Source of the DNA: Chrysochromulina tobinii
Lineage: Eukaryota; Haptophyta; Prymnesiales; Chrysochromulinaceae
DNA: 16,520 nt
Reading direction: 5' to 3'
Assembly (NCBI GenBank): GCA_001275005.1
Contig: JWZX01002305.1
Location: 1-16,520, forward strand
Shown here: piece after piece, positions 9,838 to 16,520 of the stretch
Layout of the letters: each line of letters begins with the position of its first letter
Position numbering within the stretch: position 1 is the first letter of the stretch
Notes under the pieces: generated by a model
Databases searched by the model: none
What the model saw: only the letters and a program-made list of their open reading frames with translations
Told to the model about the DNA's origin: nothing
Position numbers and translations under genes: made by a program

Positions 9838-11868
9838 ATGGCCGACATCGAGCCTGCACACATCATTTCCTCGCTGCGCACGCTACTCCCTGACAGCGGC
9901 GCGAGCGACGAGACCAAGATCGAGGCGGCCTCCTTGCTCTGGGACATATCCGCCGACGCTGCGCTCGCAGCTCTCCTCGTCGATCACTCCGCCGTGCCGC
10001 TGCTGCTGCGCAATCTGTCAGACGCAGGCAGCAGCGCAAGGCTCTGCGAGGTGAGCGCTGGTGCGCTCGCCAATCTGGCGGCCGATCCAAATGTACGCAC
10101 GGCGCTGGTGCAACACGTTGATGCGCCCGCTGTTCTCGGCCGTGTTCTGCTCGAGTCGGCCGACGCGGCAACCCTGTTTGAGAGCGTGCGAGTCTTTCAG
10201 AATGTGTTCTTATCACATGGCACATCAGGGAGTGCGGCAGACGATCCGTGGCTGACGTTATTGTGCGAGCAGCACGTGGACAAGCTGCTCTTCATCCTGC
10301 TCAATACTCTCCGGGACGATCTCTGTGAGCGCACTGCGGCGCTGCTGTCGATACTGGCGAGGAGTGAGGCCACGTGCGCTACCTTCCTGCGGAGCCAGAG
10401 CTCCATGAGCTCGGTGTTCGCAGCGCTGCTCGAGCGATGGCGCGCAGGCACCAATGAGGGGTACTCAGGCGAATGCCTTCGCGAGGCCCAGTCGCTCAAG
10501 ACGGCGCTCCTGCACGACGGGCCGAGCGCCGTCTTGATCGCTCTTCTCGACCTGCTCGGCGACATGTTGGAGACCCGTGGCGTCCGCCGCTCGCCGCGCG
10601 CCTTGGGCGAGATGAGTGGCGTGCTGGCGGCCATTGTCATCGAGGGCGAGGCTCGCGGCCTGCCTGGCCTCCTTCTCGCGTGTGCGGCATGCAGTGCCGC
10701 GGGCCAGCTGGTCGATGCTCTGGGGGCGGTGGAGGCTGCGCGGACGCGTCCCGATGGAGACGCTGACGGAGACGCTGACGGGGACGCTGACGGAGACGCT
10801 GACGGGGACGCTGGTGGAGGCGCGCCAGCGGCCGAGAGGTTGCTGCTGGATCCGAAGCTGCTGCTCTCGCTGTTGCGCCTCTTACGGCGGCTCGAGGAGT
10901 CGGTGCTCGGCACGGCGCCTCCGCCCGATGCGGCGCCTCCGCCCGACACGGCGCCTAGGGTCGATGCGGCGCCAAAGGTCAATGTGGCGTCGCACCTACC
11001 GCGGCCACAAGCAGAAGCAGCCGTAGCTTCCGCCGTGGCTTCGGCCACACGCAAGCGCGTGCGCGACGACCACCGGAACGGCACACGGGACGATGAAGGT
11101 GTGAATGAAGGTGTGGAGGGTGCAGAAGAGCGTGCCGCCAAGCCTTCCACTGCCACTGCCTTGCATGCAAGTGCTCACCACGGCGCGGACGAAGCGACGG
11201 CCGTTGGGGCCACCGGGCCTTCCACTGCCACTGCCTCAGCGCCGCCCGTGGCGCGAGGAGCGGCACCCGACGCCACGTCCGCCGCCGCGACGCCTGACGA
11301 GCAGCGCGCACCCCTGCTTAGGGATGGTTTGAGCGGCGCATGGGCGCTGCTGTGCGCGTGCGCCTCGTGCCTCGATGGGTTCAGCATCGCGCTCTCGCCA
11401 GATTCGCAGCACGCCGTCGCCTTCTACACTCTCATGCACGGCGCGAGTGCCCTCGTGCGTGCATACCGTTGGGCACAGGCGCGCCACTGATTGCCACTGA
11501 TTGCCAATGATTGCCAACGATTGCCACTGATTGCCACTGATTGCCGTTGGGCACAGGCGCGCCCAGCACTTGGGGTAGCGGACGGCGCGCTCGCGACGGC
11601 GCACCAATTGCTCTGCGTGGCCGATGTGGTGATCACGAGCGGCGGCGGTGCTGCGGTCGACGATGCTGGCGAGGCAGAGGCAGCGATGGTCGTGATCCAG
11701 GCGAGCAACAAGCTGCGGGCCTGCTTCGAAGATGCAGCGGCGGAGGGCGAAGAGGCGGCGGACGAGGAAGACGATGCAGGCGGCGACCTCAGCGACGGCG
11801 GGTGGGGCGGCGGCGGAGCCGGTGGTGGCGCTGGGGTGATGTGGGAACGGGTTGATGAAGATACTTGA
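9838..11868 (+). CDS. SAAL1-like armadillo-type helical repeat protein
   Basis: Two exons, 9838-11478 and 11557-11868, give about 650 residues. The N-terminal half resembles animal SAAL1 (an ARM-like protein): AASLLWDISADAALAALL followed by CEVSAGALANLAADP corresponds to the E-x-x-x-x-VWDMS-x-DEDVA and EICVGILGNMAC blocks of SAAL1, and LLESADAATLFESVRVF to its next helix pair. The family's biochemical role is poorly defined, so I assign none. A DGDA tandem stretch (~318-338) and a Pro/Ala tandem run follow, then a Ser/Thr/Ala-rich linker, then a last helix pair (SGAWALLCACASCLDG) reaching the intron at ...YRWAQ. Exon 2 continues ARPALGVADGALATAHQLL and ends in an acidic/Gly tail. The ATG at 9838 has a good context (GACGATGG) and homology starts soon after it. 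Without splicing the protein would stop at 11490, 12 bases past the donor. Confidence 0.7.
10755..10815 (+). repeat. 12-bp tandem repeat coding Asp-Gly-Asp-Ala
   Basis: About five near-identical 12-bp units (GACGCTGACGGA/G) encode a repeated DGDA in frame within the SAAL1-like protein. A second, less regular array follows at ~10915-10975, encoding APPPDAAPPPDTA-type repeats. Confidence 0.9.
11466..11563 (+). repeat. 20-bp direct repeats flanking six 10-bp tandem units
   Basis: The outer perfect repeats are at 11466-11485 and 11544-11563. The tandem units, with core GATTGCC preceded by ACT, AAT or AAC, run 11486-11545 without gaps; the last unit shares its final CC with the second outer repeat. 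Confidence 0.95.
11479..11556 (+). other. 78-bp GC-AG intron between direct repeats in the SAAL1-like gene
   Basis: Donor ...GGGCACAG|GCGCGCC and acceptor ...GGGCACAG|GCGCGCCC lie in two perfect 20-bp copies (11466-11485 and 11544-11563) of CCGTTGGGCACAGGCGCGCC, 78 bp apart. Removing one period joins ...AYRWAQ to ARPALGV in phase 0. The length is a multiple of three but contains an in-frame TGA (11488-11490), so retention would truncate the protein. The inside is six copies of a 10-mer (ACTGATTGCC and variants). Confidence 0.7.
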
Positions 11869-12581
11869 ATTTCGTGTGCGCAATGCGTGGCCATCGCAGC
11901 ATGCGAACTTCGTCGTTTTCGTCGTTTTCGCACGCAGGCCGCCCGCGCCGCTCTGGTAGCAGGTAGGGATGAGGCGATGAGCTGTGGAAGACGAGATAAG
12001 TGGCGGAACCGCGCGCGCGCCGGGGGGTTCGGGTTCTATGGATGGCGATTTGGGATTTTGGGTTTACGTTATACTTTACGTCCTCGTCATACGACGCGAT
12101 CGCCTCGCGCAAAGAGCCGCGCGCTCGTCACATGCGATCATGGTTATCGACGTCACGGGCTCCGTACCGGTTCAAAGACACCGGGGGAGCCGGGACACAC
12201 ACACGGGACACACAGGACGCACGGGCGCACACGTCTTGGCGTCTTCACGTCCCACACGGATCACACAGACGAACCTCACAACCATCCCAACCCACCAACG
12301 CACCCACACGCACGACCGCGCACGACGACCGAAACCGCGTCCGACTCAACAGCCGCAGCCCCGGAGCCGACCGCTCCCCGCGGCCGACTCAGCAGAGGCC
12401 GCCCCCAGCGAACCCGACCCTTACCCGACCCTGCCGCCACCCGCTCCCAGAGCGCCTCCCCGCGCCTGCTCGAAGGCGGTCGGCGAAATGAAGGCGCGCG
12501 CGGCAGACGCGTAGCGGCCGGCGGTGCGGCCGGAGCCCCCGATGAGCTCGAGACGCGAGAGGCGGTGGAGGCGGGCGTGCG
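11869..12581. other. Convergent intergenic region with a T-poor, CA-rich tract
   Basis: This 713-bp gap lies between two genes transcribed toward each other. From about 12185 to 12430 the plus strand is rich in C and A and nearly free of T, including short CA/CACACGGG microsatellite runs; open frames there are explained by that bias. I find no conserved protein or RNA gene. Confidence 0.55.
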
Positions 12582-13896
12582 CTATACGGCCGCGGCAAAA
12601 CCGACCTGGGAGCGCAGCGTCGAGAACCCCGGTATCCTCCAAGTCTCCAGAGCGTGCGCCACAAGACTCCAAATAACAGTCTGAAAGTGTGATGTCCGAT
12701 GATTGCCGTCCGCCGTGCGGGGAGCGCCACTTGCGTGGCTCAATTTGCCAAGTGTCAAGCAGTAGCCCATTCTCGAGCCCACCCTCGCGATGAACACGTA
12801 ACATCATCTCACGCGACGCAGCCACAAGCTCTGCCTCCCAAGGGACCCTGAAGCTGTGGTAGGGCGTGAGCCAAATGACCAGCGTGCTATTCGGTAGGCA
12901 GCGTAGGATTGGCACATATCGACGAAGAGCCCGCTCCATGCGTTCGGCGTGGTCTGAAGGTGTGATTATGGGCAACGAGTCGTTCCTGGACCATCTTCTG
13001 CCCAGACTCCAAACCTTGGCGCGCAAAGCGGGATCTGCGTAGACGTGTTGGAAATGGTACGCATCGTGGATGCCCTTGCTCAATATCACGACGTCTGGCG
13101 GTTCGGGGCAGAATCGGTGTACGAAAGCATTGAGGTCGGCTTCGGAGTTGAGCAGCTCGGGCTTCCAACTGAAGGTTAGCTTAGTGCGGGTAAGGGAGTT
13201 ATTGAACACAAAATCACTGCCACTGCATCCACTGAAGGCTTTGCAACCGCAGCAACAAACACAATCATGGCATCCGCAGCCAGTTGTCTTGTTGCAGCTG
13301 AGCACCGCACATTTGAACGTATTGAAGCCTGCTCCACTACATGCCGAATAAGATGTAGGATAGTTGCAGATCGCAGAACCGCCACGAAAGGGACACTGGT
13401 ACTCATCGAAAGCTCCTCCGTGAAGCCGAGGAAAATCTATCGCGAGCTGGCTGATTGGCGACGAACCCACGAGCAGAAGATGCAAGCCACTGAACCCTGC
13501 AGCTTCACGGGTTGAATTCCAGCGACGCGCGCCTTCAAACGGCATAAAGGCAAGCTGCAAGAGCCCTTCAGATTGCCCAGGACGCATGCTCTTCTGGGTG
13601 GTCCAGTTGCCATTCGAGTCAAAGTCGAGCTGCTTCTGGACGCGTGCACGGTCGTACCGGTGAAGTCGGCTAGGGCTGGGAGCGTGCACAGTTGCTCCAT
13701 AGGAACCTTGCGACACAACGGGTTCAGGTTGTGTAATCAATCGAGGTTGTTGAAACGTGTGCGAAGTGGAAAACGGCTCGCTGTGGGAGAAGGCTTTCGT
13801 GTCGATACTGGGGCGCGCTGTATGCGCATCGCGTACCCCAGTTGCTGCCGAAAGGGCCTGAACAGCAACGACGATAGCGGAAAGAGAGGTCGACAT
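12582..13896 (-). pseudogene. Secreted SGNH/GDSL-like hydrolase with a one-base frame break
   Basis: The N-terminus (MSTSLSAIVVAVQALSAATG) looks like a signal peptide, and there are several N-glycosylation sequons (NWT, NST, NKT, NDS, NST), so secretion is likely. The SGNH order is present: LLLVGSSPISQLA (~140-152, Gly-x-Ser in place of GDS), PDVVILSKGIHDAYHF (~267-282), TLVIWLTPYHS (~338-348) and LLLDTWQI (~378-385). The closing Asp-x-x-His motif (DGNH, 12699-12710) sits in the next frame; that frame continues through TSHFQTVIWSLVAHALE to a stop at 12582. The original frame instead runs on without recognisable motifs to 12421. The shift lies between about 12715 and 12745, too short for an intron. 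It is a real mutation or a sequence error; if an error, this is an intact gene. A Cys-rich insert (~196-224) is unusual. Base composition is far less GC-rich than in neighbouring genes. The substrate is unknown, possibly an acylated glycan as in PC-esterase/TBL proteins. Confidence 0.5.
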
Positions 13897-14245
13897 GGAA
13901 TCCGGTTTCGAGCTTCACATGGAAAGGCCTCCTTCACGAATGTGCAGTACAGGTCAGTACTGTATTCTGTGATACACACGGCGTCTCGCTTCCGAAAATT
14001 TCCAAAAAGGGTAAATATGAAATTCAAGTGAAACCGTGTCGCGCGCGTGGGGTGCTGCGTAGGCCGTAGCGCGGCGAGCGGCGACGCCAACCGCGCGATC
14101 CCTGCCAGCCACACCCAGTACCGGTACTACGGCGGTACTATGCTACTGGAAAACAGAGCTACAAAGTTATGTCGTGCGTGACTCTGACTGTGCACGTCGG
14201 TAGCACCAGCGCTCCACCGCAGCTCTCTTTCTGTCTCTGTTCCCT
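13897..14245. other. Intergenic between two minus-strand genes; AT-rich
   Basis: This gap holds the 3' flank of the SPX-PRPP synthetase gene and the upstream region of the hydrolase gene. It is AT-richer than most of the window (14000-14030 especially) and contains short perfect palindromes such as AGTACCGGTACT near 14116. No gene is recognised. Confidence 0.5.
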
Positions 14246-16007
14246 TCACGCCAGCAGCGTCGCTCCTTGGCTCGGATCGAACAGCCTGCTGACCGAGTCG
14301 CCAGTGTGGATGCAGTTGATCGCCTGCGCGAGCAGCTTGCCCACGGACACCTGGCGCACCTTGCGCGTGTCGCGCTGCACGCTCGGGCTGAGTGGGATGG
14401 TGTTGGTGACGACGACCTCCTCGAGGGACGAGCCCTCAATCGTCTCAGCCGCGGAGCCCGAGAAGAGGCCGTGCGTGGCGAACGCGAAGACGCGCCGCGC
14501 GCCGAGCGAGGTGAGCTCGTTGGCTGCCACGCACAGCGTGTTCGCAGTGTCGATCATGTCATCGACGATGATGCAATCGCAGCCGGACACGCGTCCGACA
14601 AGGTCGAGATCGACGACCGTCCTCTCGAGGCCGCTGTCCTGCGCCACGCGCGTGCGCGGGATGATCATGGCGAGCGAGGCGCGCATCCCCGTCGCTTCGA
14701 GCCCTTCCTGGAACATCTTCGCGCGCGCCACGCCGCCGGCATCCGGAGAGACGATCACCACGTTCTGCAGCTGGCGGGTCTGGAAGTAGCCGATTGCGAT
14801 CGGGGTCGCGTACAGATTGTCCACCGGTGTGCGCGGTCCGAAGAAGCCCTGGATCTGCCCGCAGTGCAGGTCGACGCAGCACACGCGGTCGATGCCCATC
14901 GCCTCCATCATCTTGGCCACGTCAGCTGCCGAGATGGGCACGCGCGAGCGCTCCTTCCTGTCCTGGCGCCCATACCCATAGTACGGCACGATGGCGGTGA
15001 CGCGCGCGGCCGCCGCGCGCCGCACAGCCGACGTGCACAGCAGCAGCTCCATCAGGTTGTCGTTGACCGGCGGGCACGTCGGCTGGATGATGTACACATC
15101 AGCGTTGCGAACGTTTTCGAGGATCTGGATGGAGATCTCGCCGTCCGGGAACCGTCCAATTTTGGCAGGGGCGAGCGGCACGCCCAGGCGCGCTGCGATC
15201 TCCTCGGCGAGCTCCGAGTTGGCGTTCCCCGCGAGCAGCTGCATGGACATTCCGCCGCCGCCGCCGCGCCCGCCCGCGCCGACGCCCCGGGACATGGAGG
15301 CCCGGTCAGGTCGTCGGGACTTGAAGAGCTCATTGAGCATCTCCACCTTGCCGGAGCAGAAAGCCTCCCTTTCCAGACGCTTCTCGAACTCGGGCAGCAG
15401 CTCCATCCCGGTGCCGCGCAGCTCATTGCGCTTGTCGTACTTTTTCATGATCTTCTGGAACCCCTTGGCGTTGATCCACACAAACGTCTGGAGCCGGCCG
15501 AGCGTGCGGTACGCGTCGTAGAAGACCTGCTCTTTGCGCCGCTCCGAGTCCGCGGTCGCTGCCGCGGAGGGCGACGATGCGAGGGCCTCGTCCGTGCCAG
15601 GCGCCGTGGCGGGTGCCATGCTCGCGTGGCTGCCTCCGCGGCTTCCTAACCCCGACTTGCTGCCGGCGTGGACGCTTCCGAGCTGGTCGAATGCCAACTC
15701 GATCTGCGACGCGTGCTCGACGAAGGCGCTGTTGACCTTTTCCAGCTCGTCCTCGAGCGCTTGGAAAAACTCGCCGTCCACTTCATCCTGTCACATAAAG
15801 CGGTGAGCGCCGTTGAGAGCGAGAGAGAGAGCGGCAATGCAATTGTAAGGCGTGTGAGAGGCTGCGCTACGTAGGGCAGTCACAATCGAGCCTGACCTTG
15901 GCCTGGGACTCGAGCTTGCGGAGAATGTCCTTCAGCATCTGGTAGTTCATGTACTCGTCCTCCCACTCGGGGTGCTTGTACTGCTCGAGGTCTTTGCCGA
16001 ACTTCAT
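14246..16007 (-). CDS. SPX domain-ribose-phosphate pyrophosphokinase (PRPP synthetase) fusion
   Basis: Exons 15897-16007 and 14246-15787 encode ~550 residues. Residues 1-~195 form an SPX domain: MKFGKDLEQYKHPEWEDEY, then Tyr22/Lys26 in NYQMLK, then across the intron DGEFFQALEDELEKVN and, after a Ser/Gly/Ala linker, KGFQKIMKKYDK at ~145-156, the lysine cluster that binds inositol (pyro)phosphates. Residues ~219-550 form a full-length PRPP synthetase, which makes 5-phosphoribosyl diphosphate from ribose-5-phosphate and ATP. It has GRFPDGEISIQI, the ATP-site YYGYGRQDRKERSRVPISA (~306-324), DLHCGQIQGFF with the metal-binding His (~343-353), SPDAGG and the PRPP loop IIVDDMIDTANT (~443-454). The catalytic flexible loop reads IIPRTRV where IIDKRRP is usual. 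No plastid or secretory presequence precedes the SPX start, so a cytosolic place is likely. Fusion is inferred from one continuous frame across exon 2, which holds SPX helices and the whole enzyme. Confidence 0.92.
15788..15896 (-). other. Intron within the SPX domain (109 bp, GT-AG)
   Basis: The donor AAG|GTCAGG follows ...KLESQAK; the acceptor ...TATGTGACAG precedes GATGAAGTGGAC (DEVDGEFF). Splicing is in phase 0 and joins two consecutive SPX helices. A CT-rich tract (CTCTCTCTCTCG) lies upstream of the acceptor. Unlike the two GC-AG introns, this one has no flanking direct repeat. Confidence 0.85.
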
Positions 16008-16251
16008 CGTCAGCCACGAGCAGGCACGATGCTGGGTTGTCCTAGGTCGTGACGGCTGACCTCCACCGCCGTCGGCAGATGTCGAAGATCGAGACTCACG
16101 TTCACGTTAAATTGCCATCTCGGCAAGACGGACTCTGCGCGGACCCCCGTGTTCGAGGGTGTCAAGTTACAAGGTCGTACGCACCTCCTGGGTTTCTTCT
16201 TCATTCACACCATTCCAGAGGCGGAACGAGAGCAACGGTTTGCTCCCAGCA
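16008..16251. promoter_or_regulatory. Divergent intergenic region upstream of the SPX-PRPP synthetase gene
   Basis: About 245 bp separate two divergent starts. On the plus strand a pyrimidine-rich stretch ending TTCCAG (16191-16218) looks like a splice acceptor, so the rightward gene may have an upstream exon here. No TATA box is seen. Confidence 0.35.
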
Positions 16252-16520
16252 ATGCCGCCTGGGGTCTCGCTGTCGCCGTACCTCCAGCCGGCGGTGGTGT
16301 CGGGCAAGGCGTACAGTGGGACGTACAAGTCAAGCCGCGTGCAGGAGGAGCGCGAGTATGCGCGCATGCTCTCGGCGGCGCTCATGGAGCAGGGGCAGCA
16401 GCTGGGCGGCGGCGGCGGCGGCGGCGGCGGCCATGGCCACCGCAAGGCGCCGGTGCTCGCTGGCGGCGGGGCCGGTGCGGCGCGGGCGCGCCGCGGGGTC
16501 GCGCCGCGCCAGCCGCGTTC
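16252..16520 (+). CDS. Unrecognised protein, N-terminal fragment (runs off the right edge)
   Basis: An open frame from the ATG at 16252 reaches the window end (about 89 codons). It starts MPPGVSLSPYLQPAVVSGKAY and has a charged helix-like part (SRVQEEREYARMLSAAL), then a run of nine Gly, then a Gly/Ala/Arg-rich region. The first ~45 residues look like real coding sequence; the rest is low complexity and undiagnostic. The frame is also open upstream to a possible acceptor at 16218, so the ATG may be internal to a larger gene. I do not recognise the family. Confidence 0.5.
   Translation, partial: MPPGVSLSPYLQPAVVSGKAYSGTYKSSRVQEEREYARMLSAALMEQGQQLGGGGGGGGGHGHRKAPVLAGGGAGAARARRGVAPRQPR

Noticed and set aside
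9608-9859. Upstream start at 9859 for the Tudor/LRR gene
   Set aside because: It would overlap the ATG of the divergent SAAL1-like gene, and the added 84 residues show no domain.
10197-11156. 319-codon minus-strand open frame opposite the SAAL1-like gene
   Set aside because: Ser/Ala/Arg low complexity, with PSAS repeats that are the complement of the DGDA array.
11486-11545. Short regularly spaced repeats resembling a CRISPR array
   Set aside because: The units are contiguous 10-mers with no spacers, inside a eukaryotic intron.
12120-12200. Possible tRNA T-arm (GGTTCAAAG)
   Set aside because: No matching stem partner, D-arm or anticodon arm at the right spacing.
11887-12684. 265-codon plus-strand open frame rich in His, Thr and Pro
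   Set aside because: It is explained by the CA-rich, T-poor tract; there is no conserved segment and no credible start context.
12421-12698. C-terminal continuation of the hydrolase in its original frame
   Set aside because: It lacks SGNH motifs, while the neighbouring frame holds DGNH and a short natural end; treated as out-of-frame read-through.
14267-15649. 460-codon plus-strand open frame opposite the PRPP synthetase
   Set aside because: It is antisense to a clearly conserved enzyme, and its His/Arg/Asp-rich translation has no recognisable domain.

Overview
The window looks like nuclear DNA from a GC-rich unicellular eukaryote, most likely a marine alga of the haptophyte type. The grounds are spliced genes with GTGCG-type and GC donors, strong Ala/Gly/Pro/Ser homopolymer tracts inside otherwise conserved proteins, short intergenic spaces and no bacterial operon signals. 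The taxon is an inference; the eukaryotic status is well supported, because conserved eukaryotic proteins are interrupted exactly at splice-like boundaries.

Layout, left to right: (i) 352-3787, minus strand, most of a NOL6/Utp22 (nucleolar protein 6) gene whose 3' end lies off the left edge. (ii) 4228-9607, minus strand, two large overlapping open frames coding chromatin-reader-like proteins: one with a Cys/His motif, a Tudor-like fold and leucine-rich repeats, the other with a matching Cys/His motif and a chromodomain. They may be one spliced gene or two tandem genes. (iii) 9838-11868, plus strand, a SAAL1-like armadillo-type protein in two exons. (iv) 12582-13896, minus strand, a probably secreted SGNH/GDSL-like hydrolase with a one-base frame break before its Asp-x-x-His motif, in a patch of markedly lower GC. 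(v) 14246-16007, minus strand, an SPX domain fused to a class I-like ribose-phosphate pyrophosphokinase. (vi) 16252 onward, plus strand, the start of an unrecognised gene running off the right edge.

The most interesting gene is the SPX-PRPP synthetase fusion. It would place nucleotide, histidine, tryptophan and NAD precursor synthesis under the inositol-pyrophosphate/phosphate sensor used elsewhere for phosphate transporters and polyphosphate synthases. Its catalytic flexible loop also departs from the usual Lys-Arg-Arg pattern.

The second notable signal is a pair of very small introns, in NOL6 (94 bp) and the SAAL1-like gene (78 bp). Each is bounded by a long perfect direct repeat (17 and 20 bp) that supplies both splice sites, each is of GC-AG type, and each is filled with short tandem repeats sharing the sense-strand core GATTGCC. 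They look like products of one recent intron-generating process.

The genes do not form an obvious functional cluster. NOL6 (ribosome biogenesis) and PRPP synthetase (nucleotide supply) are both growth genes, but their proximity is not evidence of a joint role.
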